DNA from: Weissella confusa
GTDB taxonomy: Bacteria; Bacillota; Bacilli; Lactobacillales; Lactobacillaceae
Assembly: GCA_014332815.1 (NCBI GenBank)
Contig: JACSZT010000005.1
Span: 1-64,000 of the forward strand
Reading direction: 5' to 3'
Length of the DNA stretch: 64,000 nt
Shown here: piece after piece, positions 1-11,029 of the stretch
Layout: every line of letters starts with the position of its first letter
How positions within the stretch are numbered: position 1 is the first letter of the stretch
Position numbers and translations under genes: made by a program
The notes under the pieces: model-generated
The model's database searches: none
What the model saw: only the letters and a program-made list of their open reading frames with translations
What the model was told of the DNA's origin: nothing

Positions 1-139
1 TGTCAAGATTATGGACAGGCTTTTTTGGCACCGAGAGGTACCGCACCCCGAAAATTTTTCAAAACCCGGATTTTAGCTTAAAACGGCGTGATTTCTGGGT
101 GTTTTTGCAGGTGGAACAGGGCCGAGCCCTACCGGTGAG

Positions 140-535
140 TTCGACAATCTGCTTGTATACTTCTGCCTGAGCTTCAACAATCTTAGCCTGCAACTGTGAG
201 TCGTTACGTAGGTTATCGATTGCATGGTCACCGTTGATAGCAACCTGACCACCATGCTTGTACTTACGTCCTTTTGCGGTGTACATCGGAAACTTCGTAC
301 CATTCTCAATGAAATTAGCAATATAAGCCTGGCGCTGTTCCAAAAGCCATCTCGTTGAATGTGTTACCACCAAATGTCGTAATGTCTGAGTTACTCTCAG
401 TGATCAGCACTTGGGTGACATTCTTATTGTTGATGACTTCCTCAGGGATCGCGTAGAAGTATACCTGCCAATCGGGGAACACTGAATGAACCACGTTATC
501 GATTTCTTCCACTGGTGTCATTGGTTATTCCTCCT
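140..535 (-). CDS. phage neck/tail-completion protein, HK97 gp10-like (C-terminal part)
   Basis: Only the C-terminal part is visible: block 140-337 gives a segment starting near QAYIANFIENGT and ending KQIV, and block 338-535 supplies ERRNNQ and a TGA (519-521 area) that overlaps the next ATG as ATGA. The text resembles the end of HK97 gp10-type proteins, which join the head-tail connector to the tail, and its place just before a DUF806 gene and the major tail gene fits. The N-terminal part lies left of the window. Family assignment is moderate because no strong motif is visible. Confidence 0.5.
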
Positions 536-931
536 TGTTAAGCTCGTCAAGTGTTAGTGTCTTGTTTACTTCGATGTTTTTAATCATCAGTTGCCCATCT
601 GTTTGACTTATATCCAAGTACCGTGGCTGACTATCCGTAATGTTCCAGTAGGCGCTCCCTAAAGCCTTGTACAACGTTATCTCTTTACCAATAAGGTTGT
701 CTTCGTCAAGCCCGTAGAAGACCTGCAAACGGTCCTGAAATACCAGTAATATTTGCGCTCTTGGCACCAAGCATTGCTGTGGTTACGGGGAATAGACCGT
801 CTGCTGACAATCCTGCGTCACCCCTCAATAGTTCTCCAGTTTCCTTATCACGCAATGCCAACGTAATAAGCTTCAATCCTGCAATTGCCATATATTAATT
901 CCTTTCAATAAAAAATGAGCCAACCGTTATT
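338..931 (-). CDS. DUF806 family phage tail-completion protein
   Basis: Start ATG at 521, preceded by AAGGAGG; stop at 927 in block 734-931. The restored protein is about 127 aa, starts [13 protein letters not shown] and ends LDELNK. Length, start sequence and position between the gp10-like gene and the major tail gene match the DUF806 family of Lactobacillales siphophages, thought to work in head-tail joining. The reading frame runs cleanly over two block joints. No catalytic role is expected. Confidence 0.7.
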
Positions 932-1525
932 CTGTTTTGCGTCTCAATCGTCATAGCAACTCGTGGGCGGTCACCTTGTAGGAATCCACCCTTGCCATCT
1001 GAGATACGTCCCAACAACTTTTGCTTAATGTCGAATGGTAGGTCATTAAAGTCCAAAGCAACTGATGGCTCACCCTTCGTTTGTGTTTGGTCAACCTTAG
1101 AGTTGTTACCATATACCGGCGTACCATTATTGGCTGCCTTGTCAAACTTAGCATCGATGTCTGAGTAAACCTTCATGGCTTCATTGTTCCATGCTTCAAC
1201 ACCAAATGAAGTGAACGTCAAGGCGTCATCAACACGGACTTCGTTGTTCGTATCAGTTTGTACGTTGGCTGCAGTCTCTTGTACCTCACCGTTAGCAAAT
1301 CCGAACCAAATTGACTTAGTGCGCTTGTTAAATGAAATTTTCATCGTTATATCCTTTCTTGGGTACAAAAAAAGGAGCTCACCTGATTATTCAAGTGAAC
1401 CCCCGTTCATATTGGGCTTCTCACCCCGTTTGAGCCTCTTTATTGTCGTGGCTGTAGGACAATTGGGACGACCTTATACGCCACTGGGTGTGGCAGTTCC
1501 CGCAGTACCAAATACATCAGCTTGC
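734..1525 (-). CDS. phage major tail (tube) protein
   Basis: Start ATG at 891 with AAAGGAATTAATAT upstream; stop TAA at 1474. Restored length 201 aa, usual for siphophage tail-tube proteins. Features in order: [16 protein letters not shown] start, [11 protein letters not shown] and DIKQKLLGR in the middle, then [11 protein letters not shown] and FDKA, and a short Ala/Thr/Gly/Pro-rich end. It forms the tail tube around the tape measure. A hairpin terminator follows it (1370-1412), which would make it the most abundant tail transcript. In displayed order its three parts are in the wrong sequence. Confidence 0.85.
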
Positions 1526-1921
1526 ACAGCTGGCTTCAACTTCAACATATCGACAACGTATTCTGTTAAGTTGTCCAGTGCGCCCAGTACAGCTTGTAGT
1601 GATTCAACCCGTGCGTCCTCTTGCATAGAATCTTCCAACGTAGCCATCTTCAATTGAATGGCATATGTCTTCTTTAAATTCTTAACACTGGCTTTTACTT
1701 CAAATGGTGCCTTACGTAATTCCATCAAACATTCTTAAATCAGCCAAATGATTCGTATAGGTCATAACACGTTCAATTGGGGTTACTCTAAACCCTCATC
1801 GTCATCAGTTTCCGTCAAGGCCTTCTTAATCTCAGCTTCTGACATTCCCATAAGACGCATATTCAAGCGTTGTGCAATTGCCATAACGTCTTCTTGGCTC
1901 AAATCTTCAAGTGCCTCGATC
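1328..1921 (-). CDS. phage tail assembly chaperone gpG
   Basis: Start ATG at 1344 after AAGAAAGGATATAACG; stop TAA at 1783. The restored protein has 117 aa, starts [15 protein letters not shown] and ends TDDDEGLE. Small acidic proteins between the major tail and tape measure genes act as chaperones that coat the tape measure during tail assembly. Ten bases before the stop is a slippery heptamer GGGTTTA (1789-1795), so this is the short product of a gpG/gpGT pair. The function comes from position, size and the frameshift arrangement rather than from a motif. Confidence 0.75.
1370..1412 (-). terminator. Rho-independent terminator after the major tail gene
   Basis: In block 1328-1525 the minus strand reads a stem GTTCACTTGA/TCAGGTGAGC (G-U pairs allowed) followed by TCCTTTTTTT. 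It lies between the major tail stop and the ribosome binding site of the tail chaperone gene, a usual place for a transcription-damping terminator in these phages. Confidence 0.7.
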
Positions 1922-2119
1922 AGACATTAAGCCGGCTACTTTTTCTTTTGCCATGTGTTACCTCCTTTCTTTTTATCCAAGTGACTGATACAGGTTCATC
2001 ATGGCGTCTGGGTTCTGCATTTTGTCGTTTTCGGATGCATTCATGACTTCCATTAACTCTGCATAATCAGACTCCTCAATTTCGTCTAAGCTCCAGTGCA
2101 GATTCTGCATGGCATCTTT
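1724..2119 (-). CDS. gpT part of the frameshifted tail chaperone gpGT
   Basis: After the GGGTTTA heptamer the -1 frame is open in restored order. It reads [20 protein letters not shown], then KDAMQNLHWSLDEIEESD, ending NLYQSLG with a TAA at 1973. No start codon with a ribosome binding site opens this frame, so translation by -1 slippage from gpG is the simple reading, giving a fusion near 186 aa. The stop is followed directly by AAAGGAGGTAACAC and the tape measure ATG. In the window as given the part beyond the heptamer is split over two blocks. Confidence 0.7.
1789..1795 (-). promoter_or_regulatory. -1 programmed ribosomal frameshift site (GGGTTTA)
   Basis: Minus-strand heptamer G GGT TTA in the zero frame of gpG, three codons before its stop region. 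It matches the X XXY YYZ rule for -1 slippage, and the new frame continues about 70 codons into the gpT extension. This layout is conserved in long-tailed phages. Confidence 0.7.
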
Positions 2120-5100
2120 GAACTTCTGAAGCACGTCTTTTTGCGCTTCAACTGATTGTGATAGCCCTTTATACTTAGCTTCACTGGCGCCAAGTACATC
2201 ACCAGAAGACTTAAGCTGGGACTCCATTTGCTTCCACTCGTTGGTGGAGTCCTTAACAGCTGACTTCAATTGGCTAAGTGATTCCGCAGCCTTATTGGTG
2301 TTCAAGCCAATCTCTGTGAGATCATTTGAGCGTTTAATTTCATCGTTCAGCTCTGCTAATCCACTTTTTTGGTAATCATAATACTTTTGTGCCTTTTCGG
2401 TTTGAGCATTCAACGATGCAAGCTTACTTTCTGCCTGTGTTATCTGTGAAGCATACTTTTGATAGGTAGCCTCACCGGCTTCAGTTGAACGGTTAACTTC
2501 TGATTGCTCTTGTCGATGCTCGACTCGTAACTCTTGTAGCTTATAGGCTTTAGAATTCTTATCTCCTGAAGCACCTAACTTTTCAAGCTCGTTCTTTTGA
2601 ATCTCTAAAATCTTAGTGTACTTGGACTGCACTGATGAAAGACCATCGATTTGAGCTTTATTGGCTTCCTCGGTCTTTCCTTCAGCTTCTAACCTTTTAA
2701 CACGGGCATTGGTACTCAGTGTACTAGTTATTCCAGTAGCTACAATATTCCCCATAAGGACACTTTTAAATCGTCTGTGTGTACTTGATAGTACGTCATT
2801 CAGATTTTTGAGTTGTGCCTTAGTCGAAGTAATACCACTAACATCAGGCTTTATCTCGGTATTATTTAAGGCCTTTATTTTGTTAGTGGCTTCAGCAATC
2901 TTAGCCCCAGTCGTCTTTTTGGTCAACAACGAAAGGGTATCGGTAGCATATCCCGATTCTTCTTTCAATGCCTTAACGTTGCCAATCAAAGCCTTGCTCA
3001 ACTTGTCATCGCCATTAGTGAAATTGTCCATTGATACAGACAAGGATTGCATTTCTTTGTTGTATTCAACGCCAGCCTTCATCGCACCAGTAAACTTGCT
3101 TTTAATATCTAACGCAGCATTAAATCCTGGCAAGGACTTTTCCATCTTAGTAAGTGAACCGGTTGTGATTTTACCTGAAGCATTTACCTGTGAAAACTTT
3201 TTAATAATACCTTGCAGAGACTCATCAGATTGCCCCGTAGCACGACCCAAGTTAACGAATGCATCAGACAGGGTCTTTGCACCCTCGGCACTTTTAGTAA
3301 GTCCATAAGTTATCTTACCTGATAAACTCTTGTATTTCTCTTCCAAGTGATTACTGAAGCCATCGAGAGTTGTGTAGTAATTATCTAACGCATAGGGCTT
3401 GGCATCTGACATCGTCTCAATAGCCTTTGAAAGATCATCCATCGATAGCTTTCCATCAGTAGCTAATTTGTTAATCTCATCTCGGCTTTTACCCATGCTA
3501 GTTGCGTGGTCAGCCACGCCATTAGCAATATCGGCAACGGGATTCTTTGTGCCCTTGAAGGTCTTACTGAACGCATTGGAAATGGTGTTGACCGCTTTAT
3601 TAGCTGAGTCACCAACGTGGTCAAAGGCCGTTTCTACTTCCTTTCCATCAAGTGACTTAGACATGTTCTTCAAAAAGTCGTTATTGGATTGAAAAAAACC
3701 GCTGAAGTACATCTCTGCCAAAAGCTTAACGTCTTTAGGGTGCTTTGAAGCAAAAGCTCCGAACTTTTCAAGAAACGGTAAAGCAGTTTTTATGGCGTCA
3801 CCGGTAAGTTTGAAACCTGCACCGCCAATGTTTTTGACCATCTCAAAAAAGTTCTTGATGTCCTTTGAATGTGTGCTAACAAAATTACCAAGCTTCTCAA
3901 TGAAAGTTTGAGCCTTCATCGCAGCGGTCATTACCTTTGACTTAGCTGAAGCAACCGTCTGGGCCAAGCTAAAGTCTTTTATTTTCCGAGTCAACGAAGC
4001 AACATTTTTACCTGCATCAGATATGAAGCTTCCCAAGGCCTTAGCTTTTTCGACACCCTTTAGTACAGCAAAAGTACCTTTTAGGGCAACATTAAGCCCG
4101 GATGACCATGCATTACCAAACCACTTCGTAATTCCTTCAAAGAATTGCTTAGCAGACTTCACCAAGCCGTCTACGAATTGTCGGAACTTCTTATTATGCT
4201 TGTACAGTTCAACCAAAGCCACAGCAACGGCCGTGATTGCCACGATCAACAATCCTATTGGGTTGGCTTTCATTGCTAAATTCATAGCCTTTTGAGCATC
4301 TTTACCAAGATTTCCCCAGTTTCCTGTAAAGAAATCAGTAAATGTCTTGATAATACGCTTGTACATATTGATGTACTTGTCAAATACGTTCCCAACGTAA
4401 CTCCATGTTGAGTTCCAAGCTCTGCCAATGCCATCAGTAAATGAATTCCAGCCCTTACTGAAGCTACGACTGAATGAGTTGTAACCCTTTGTTACTTTAT
4501 TGATACCATCACGAGCAAAGTCCTTCAAGCCGTTCCACATATCAGACCAAAATCCTGATACCCTATCCTTAATACGCCCAAATAAGTTCCAGACTGAACT
4601 ACCGAAGTTCCCAATGCCGTGCTTGATAGAACCAGCCTTCTTACCAAAGATTGACTCTACATAGTCCCACAGTCCATTCCAGATACCTCGAATCGTAGCT
4701 TTACCAGAGTTATCAATGATTGCTTCTTTGTAGTGTTCACCTGGAGCGTCATTAACGATTGCCAACCCCTTAGGCGCACCCTTGGTACCGTTAGCAAACT
4801 TTGGAATCTTACCGATGGCTTCCTTCTTACCACCAAACGTATGGATAACTGTGTTGATACCACCGATACCATTGTTGATGACACCAATAACGGCCTTGTT
4901 CATAATGTTACCCAACGCCTTAATTGGGTGTGAGATGAACTCCGTCAGCTTTTCCCACTTGTCCTTGATCCAGCCAACTGCTGTGTCTAACCAGTTGTCG
5001 GTTCCCTTAGCAAAGTGTGGCAAAGCATGTGCAGGGATAACAGTTTCACCACCACTGAAGTTAACGAGTCGATTACGTCCTTCAAGTACGTTATCAAGCG

Positions 5101-6079
5101 CCTTAATAACCAAGTCCTTCCAACGCTGTACACCAGACCCAGCCGGAGCAGCTGCTCCCTCATCATCATGCTTCTTTTTCAAAGACTTGAATAGGTTAAC
5201 AATTGGGTCTGCGATACCTTGAACCAACCCATTGGCCATAGCTGGTGCAATGTTAGTCACCAGGGGGCTTCCTGCGATACCTGAGACGAAAATGTTCTTA
5301 TGCCCTGGGAAGGCATAGGTATTAAAGGTCGCTGAGATAGTTTGCATAAGACCCTTAGCGAGATCACCAGTAATCGTGTTGATATCAGTGTAGCCACCTT
5401 GGACTGCCTTTTCGTTACCACCTGACTCACTCTGAATTTGACGAAGAACCTTGTTTACCATAGATTCAGACGTTGACAAACCATTTTGGTTGGCACGCAT
5501 CTTCTTAGCTGGGTCAAGTGGAATGATAATCTCAGGCATGTTCTGCTCTGCGACTTCATAGAAACCATGTTGAGAGACAATGCCACCCTGAGCATAACCA
5601 TGGCCTTCACCAAGTCCCGCTAAGTTTGAACCATAACGGTTCTTGGCATAAGCCAATGCAGCCAGCAAATTATCGTAACCATTAATCTGGTTCATAAGGT
5701 TAGGTAAGTTGATACCGTCCTTAGACTGCATAGCCTTGAGTTGGTCTTGATTAACGCCAAGCATGAGTGACAATAGTGCAATTACGTTGTCGAACTTTTG
5801 CTCCAACTGTGTTGTATCAGACTGAACCACAACCTGCTGTGATTGTGCGCCATTGATACGCTGGCTGGCTTCTGCAAGTAAGTGCCCGTCTGATCCGGCT
5901 ATGGTTAGCCAGTCACCTGTTAATTGGGGTGCTGATGACTTCATATCCAGAAACTTCACAGATGGAAGTCTGGCCGTCAAGTCATATTCTTTGCCACCGT
6001 AGGGCTGTACGAATAGTTTCATAACGGGAATATCCTTTCGTTATATTGATTGATAATTGTGCGTTGTTTGAGCCATGCC
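1922..6079 (-). CDS. phage tape measure protein with lytic transglycosylase domain
   Basis: Start ATG at 1954 with a strong AAAGGAGG; stop TAA at 6041. Restored length 1277 aa. The N-terminal third is Lys/Glu/Ala-rich coiled coil; several membrane-like glycine/alanine segments follow in the middle; WNSFTDGIGRAW and related Trp repeats occur; near the C-terminus a soluble lytic transglycosylase (SLT) domain is visible (QIQSESGGNEKAV, GLMQTISATF, FPGHKN). The protein sets tail length and is injected, and the SLT domain helps to cross peptidoglycan. The displayed 1349-residue reading frame at this locus is a chimera that begins with the Dit N-terminus and runs the tape measure blocks backwards. 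Confidence 0.9.
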
Positions 6080-6871
6080 AGGTGTGATGTCAGTTGGGTT
6101 AGCCATTACCCAAAACGCCTTATATGGCTCCTGTGAGCTTCTGAGACGTATTAGGCCACGTTGGTAAAAGACACGGTTTAACTCTGCCTTAAGCAACCGG
6201 AAATCAGCCATGTTGCGCCCCTTAATAAACAATGACACGGTGACTTGATTAGCACCATAAGTGGCATTCTGTAACCGGATGGCCACATCTGAAGGGTTGT
6301 AAATGTTGAACTGATTACTGGTGCCAACATAGCTCAACGGCCTGGCTGGTAGATTCATACCGAACCCCAAACTGTCTAAGTCATCAGGTAACTTATCTGA
6401 CCTGACCAAACTCTGTGCCATACCACTTGGATTGGTGAACACAAGGTCTACCGTCCCTTGTGATGAAGCTTGAATTAGCTCGATGTGCCCAAAGTCCGTG
6501 TCTACGTCAGTCGACCCATTCAGTGTTGGTATTACGCCATTTAAAACGAACGTATCACCACTACCCATCGCCTGATTCAACTTGATACTGGTGCCATTTG
6601 TCTGATTTGTCAAAGTAAATGCACCCGAGCCTTTTACTGTAATCACCAAATCATGGTGGTTAACGTATGGGTCGTAAGCTTCATTCTTCGTACGGGTGAG
6701 CTGAAACGTGCTGAAATTCAATGAGGATAATGCTTGTGTGGACTTGCCGTCCCTCGATTGAATAACAACCTTATCTTTGCTGTAAGCCATTTAGAAGTAC
6801 AAGAATGGGAAGCTGAAGGTAACATTGGCACTGCTTAGTCCACTTAAACGAATGTCGTTATCTCCACGTTC
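5882..6871 (-). CDS. distal tail protein (Dit)
   Basis: Start ATG at 6022; stop at 6791; 271 aa restored. It starts MKLFVQPYGGKEYDL, continues with VSLFIKGRNMADFRLLK and FYQRGLIRLR, and ends with GLSSANVTFSFPFLYF. These are typical of siphophage tail component (Dit) proteins, which form the hub between tail tube and baseplate. The position directly after the tape measure gene and before Tal agrees. Confidence 0.85.
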
Positions 6872-7861
6872 CCTAACGTTGTACTGGAACCGATTGTTGA
6901 GCTGGTAAAAGATGTGTGTTGCCGTAACTGTTACGTTGTGAACACCACCTGTGTTGTCATCAGTCGCCTGTTTAATCACGTAGGTTTGACCGTCATATTG
7001 CACCAGATTCTCCACTTGCAACAAGGTAAACCCAAGTGATCCATCGTCATACGCTTGGAAATCAACTTGATTGTTATCAGGTACGATGGCATATATTCCA
7101 AATGTACCCTTGATTGTTGACAACCCTTCGATGATTGATGTGTTACCAAAATCTGTTAGCGTCTGGTTGCTGTCGAAATTACCATGAATCTGATATGAGT
7201 AGCCATCACCAATATCCGTGAACAGAAAATTCAAGGCGTCTGTCAGACTGAACGAATTATCACCCTGGCCCCACTTAGCAACTGAATCTGCGTCCTGTAC
7301 TTTGAAGGGTGTAAATGCTGGTTGTTCCATGGTTGATAGAGCTTGCACGGTATTCACAATGCTGGTTGCGTCATATTGTAGTTGTACTGCGGCAGTATCA
7401 TTACGATACCTGAATACCTTACGAGTATTGGTCACATATGAATCCTTATCGTACAAATGAATTACTACCACTTCAACTGAAGTCTGGAACCCGTTATCAA
7501 GCATCTGTACTGTCCAATTTTCACCCAAAGCAACGTCTTCATTACCAGCTGATGTGACTGTCATAGCCAACGAGGGCTCCAATACAAACGACTGGGAAGC
7601 CAAGTTCTTCATAGCGTCCGCACTAGTGACTGAATCACTTTCAACACGGGCACCCTCTTTGATGATTGCTTATGTCGATTCCATTTAATGCCATTAGCTG
7701 TCCACCTTTCCGATAACCCACATGTTACCTGTTGTTCCTGTGTTCCTTTTTGCCGTGTTTACTGCTGATTGTTGTACCTTTTGGGCGTCCAGATAATTCT
7801 TACGGGTGTTGTTCAACGTAACCTGTACTGCTGTTGTTGCAAAAGGTGCTCTTACAATGCT
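6674..7861 (-). CDS. tail-associated protein Tal (prophage endopeptidase-tail family)
   Basis: Start ATG at 6790, right after the Dit stop; stop TAA at 7694, overlapping the next ATG. 358 aa restored. MAYSKDKVVIQSRDGK opens the protein, NLVQYDGQTYVIKQ follows, and the last part is the MWVIGKVDS end. The N-terminal fold resembles gp27-like/prophage tail endopeptidase proteins of lactic phages, here without a long fibre domain. It should close the tail tip. The assignment rests on order and on general similarity rather than on a catalytic motif. Confidence 0.75.
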
Positions 7862-8851
7862 TAACGTTGCTCAGGAAGAACTTAGCCTCTTCCACAGCAC
7901 CATCACCAGTTGCAAAGTGGTACACACCTAACAACCGGCCTGCTGACTTAGCACCTTGGTACTGGGTATCAGCTTCGGGTGACACATAGGTGGTTCCCTG
8001 GGTGGCTTTAACGATGACGAGATCAGCTTGTACTGCGCTTAGATTAATGCCAGCCTGCCCGGCGACCCAGAGACCATAATTGGCACTCACCGTTGACCAT
8101 TCATAACTGTTTGTGACTGACTTGCTCATGTAAATCAATGGCCTGATACCAGTTTGTTGGTACACGTAATCCAAAAAGGCCTTAGCGTAACCAACGCCTT
8201 GCGTTACAACAGCACCTTCCCAGTCTAGGAACAGGACAGCCTCTCCAAGATACCCTTCTACATGGTCCGACTTAGCATAGGCTTGCCATGCTTTGGCATC
8301 ACCATAGAACTTGTCCAAATCCAGATTGCCATCATAGCCGCTTAGTCGCCCAGTTGAAGCGTATTGGAATATTGCTGGTCCACTCCATGAACCATAACCC
8401 TTAGCGTTTGTCCATGGGTCATCTTGGTACCCAGTGGGGTTTGAATCTGCATATTATGTCAGTACGCCTTTATCATCAACCTGCAACTGATACTTGGTAC
8501 CGTTCGGGCTGGTCAATACCACTGTGCTCAAGTCAGGCTTACCTTCAATAGCTTGCCAGTGGGTATATGCATAAGCCTTGTTACCGTCTGGGTCAGCATA
8601 TTGCACGATTGGTGTGCTCTTAGGTGGCTCTGGTGTTGGCTCAGGCTCTGGTGATTTGAGCAAAATTAAAGCACTCCCAATTGATGAGAATGCTTGCTCG
8701 TTATATTCTGTAATGTTCAGCGTCCCTATATGTGCTGGTATATCTGTAATCATGCCAACATCGTAGAACGCCTGGTAAATATGTTGTGCTGTATCATCAG
8801 CCCCAGAAATACGCTTAGGTAATTCCAATATCATTTACTTCACCACCTTTG
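7664..8851 (-). CDS. GH25 lysozyme-type protein in the tail module
   Basis: Start ATG at 7694; stop at 8835; 279 aa restored. It opens MALNGIDIS, has VQADLVIVKATQGTTYV, a GVYHFATG segment and LFLDWEGAV, all hallmarks of glycoside hydrolase 25 muramidases (Asp and Glu along the strand ends). A Pro/Glu-rich linker (SPEPEPTPEPP) leads to a small C-terminal domain with YTHWQAIEGKPDL. There is no signal peptide, so it is likely a virion-bound wall hydrolase, distinct from the endolysin at 14396-15979. With the block phase used here there is no internal stop. Confidence 0.8.
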
Positions 8852-9247
8852 ATAAACCGTTGAGAATCATGATCTCAACCATGTTTTGCAATGTATTTTC
8901 CATAGCAACCAAGTGGCCATTGAAATCATCATAAGATTCCCCAAAACTACTTAGATTGCTTCCCCAATATTCATGTCCTTTGGCCTGTATGCCCTCCATA
9001 TCGACAAAATGATACTCATTGAAGATGTCCACCAGTCGATTGAGGTTGTAAACAACGTTTTGACCATCTAAGTTGTGTGGCAAGTTGCCGTCCTTGATAG
9101 CAAAGTAAACGATACGCCCATTGTCACCCTGACGTCCTGAGAGCGAGTCAATCAACGTCACATCTGTCGTGTCCAGCAACGTGTTGATAACGGCATAACG
9201 TCCTTGAGATTGTGCTTGTGTAGCCATATTTTCTTAATTCCTTTCGA
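8654..9247 (-). CDS. hypothetical phage tail-module protein
   Basis: Start ATG at 8834, directly after the GH25 stop (TAAATG); stop at 9234. 130 aa restored, starting MILELPKRISGADDTAQ and ending near ILNGLS-VERN. I recognise no domain. It sits between the tail lysozyme and the first baseplate upper protein in an uninterrupted operon, so a baseplate or tail-tip role is likely. It has no signal peptide or membrane segment. Confidence 0.65.
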
Positions 9248-10435
9248 CCACTGTGAACGTTACAGGGATTGAGCTGATAACCGTACCAGCGCCATCTTGA
9301 ACACTGATGTAAGCCTCTTCAACATCACCAGCTGATTGGTACATCTCTCCAGGAATCAACATAGAGAACAACCCACCAGTGGCTGAAATCATATCTTGAA
9401 CCCCTAAGATTTGCTTCACCTTACCTGCTGAATCCTTAGCTGTAAGAAGCATAGATACTTGCTTGGAATTGATTTGCCCTGCCAGATTCTCAACTGCGGT
9501 CTTCAAAGTTGTATAGGCAAGTTGTTGTGCCTTGATATTGTCATTCAAACCTGTAATACGGGCGTTTGCCTCGTTAACAGCCTGTTGTACTGAGTCGATA
9601 TAGTCCTTAGAAGCGTTTGCTGTGAACAAAATGTTGTTAGCCAAAAGTACGTTGTACCAGTCCATAATTCCACCGATTGGGTCGTTGGCAATGTGATTCC
9701 CCTTTACATACCAATTTCCAGCATAAGTAATCATATTTTTAGCAACCACTGCGAAGTCTGTGAAAGTAGCCGCCCTCGTTGCAAGCGCACCAACAATTGG
9801 CTTATCGAATGTAGCCGTTCCGGTGAAATGGTTGTCAACGTGAGAAACATTTACGTTACCTGTGAATGACTTGTCACCTGCGATAGCTTCGTTACCAGTG
9901 GTATGAACAACTTCTGCATCACCGGCAATTAGCTTCCAACCGATTAGCTTCCCATCACTAACCGTCGCGGTATATACCTTGCTCTCGGCATACTTACCAA
10001 CAATAATAGTACCATCTGAGCCTACATCACCTGGGATAAGCTCCTTTGGCAGTTTTTCACTAGAAATAGTTCCAGATGGAATGGTAGACCCAGTAGGCTG
10101 GAATTGATAAGTCACCATGTTGTTTTGCACATGGTAGTAGACTGTCCAGCCATACCACATAGTTACTTTTCCGGAAATTACTGGCGTATTAATGGGCTTG
10201 TTAAATTCAACATAATTTTTGCTTGAACTCACTACTCGAATCGTGTGGAAAAAATCCCATATAATACCTCCAAAGTCTGGTCTCTACCATGGGTTAAGAA
10301 CGTGTGACGAGGCACTAGCCCATGAGGCACCTGAAATACTAGTACCTGTATAATTTTCTAAAGAGCCGTCGATATTGATTGCGAAACCTTGTCCACCGTA
10401 AACTAGTGGGACAAACGTTTTATAGAGAGGGATTG
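9050..10435 (-). CDS. BppU-type baseplate upper protein
   Basis: Start ATG at 9227 behind AAAGGAATTAAGAAAAT; stop TAG at 10284. 439 aa restored. The N-terminus has the BppU pattern (DGRIVYFAIKDG-like region, KQILGVQDMISATGGLFSM, PGEMYQSAGDV). A helical segment follows (AVNEANARITGLNDN) and then beta-rich fibre-like sequence including a VVHTTGNEAIAGDKSF motif also present in the later tail protein. The end is ASASSHVLNPW. It should anchor receptor-binding proteins to the baseplate. Confidence 0.8.
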
Positions 10436-10831
10436 TCATTGTGATGCTCTCTCCAATCTTCAAGAACGCTGGTGCGCTTGTCTAAGTCATCAATCCGCCT
10501 GTCATAGAACTTAAGGGTTTCCTGTAATCCATCGATGGACTTATTCAAGCTGTCGATTGATTTAACAAAGGTCATCTTGATTACGAACCACATTGCGGCA
10601 CTTAGGGTTGCCAGAACTGTGAGCCAGCTTGCTACTGAGCCTTCTGTGTCTGGCCGCCATCAAAGTTCACCTCAGCCCATCTCACGACACCTTCTGCGAT
10701 CTTGAGTAACTCAACCAGGCGCCTATTGTTGGCAAAGCGCTTTGATAGGTACCCGATGGCCAAAATTAAAAGCGCTGGAGCAATACCTGACTGCCATAGC
10801 GCATCTGTATACGTTATTAAGTTATTCATCG
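10238..10831 (-). CDS. small XhlA-like holin-associated membrane protein
   Basis: Start ATG at 10260 after GGAGGTATTAT; stop at 10822, overlapping the holin start. 76 aa restored: a short N-terminus, one membrane segment (WLTVLATLSAAMWFVIKMTF) and a charged coiled-coil tail with LDKRTSVLE. The size and layout match haemolysin XhlA-type proteins that act with holins. The role is inferred from topology and from its neighbour. Confidence 0.65.
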
Positions 10832-11029
10832 GTCGTTCCATAGGCGGAACTTGAAAACAGCACTTGTATCAGTGACCTTGTTTAGGGTGTCACCCAGAAT
10901 CTTAATCGTTTTCATCGTGATTTCCTTTCATATTCTTTACAGCAGTTTCGATAGCATCATCAATCTGCTTAGCGGTAAACCAGTGGCCAATACCTTGCCT
11001 TAGCAAAGCATCATTAAGTTGCTTGATCG
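10634..11029 (-). CDS. phage holin, LLH family
   Basis: Start ATG at 10829; stop at 10902; 107 aa restored. It opens MNNLITYTDALWQSG, has one strong membrane segment (IAPALLILAIGYLSKRF) and a polar C-terminus with TAKQIDDAIETAVKNM, the pattern of LLH family holins of Lactobacillus phages. It forms the membrane lesion that times lysis. It is translationally coupled to the XhlA-like gene before it. Confidence 0.85.

Noticed and set aside
2661-3308. Long plus-strand ORF of 215 codons opposite the tape measure gene
   Set aside because: It has no ribosome site or known domain and lies opposite a real coding frame; it is a shadow frame.
1973-6022. A single 1349-aa protein beginning with a Dit-like N-terminus
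   Set aside because: It is a frame-preserving chimera of block-inverted Dit and tape measure pieces; restored order gives a 1277-aa tape measure and a 271-aa Dit.
8258-8455. Nonsense codon in the tail GH25 gene
   Set aside because: It exists only if the block phase is set one base off; with boundaries after 139+198k the codon is GAA.
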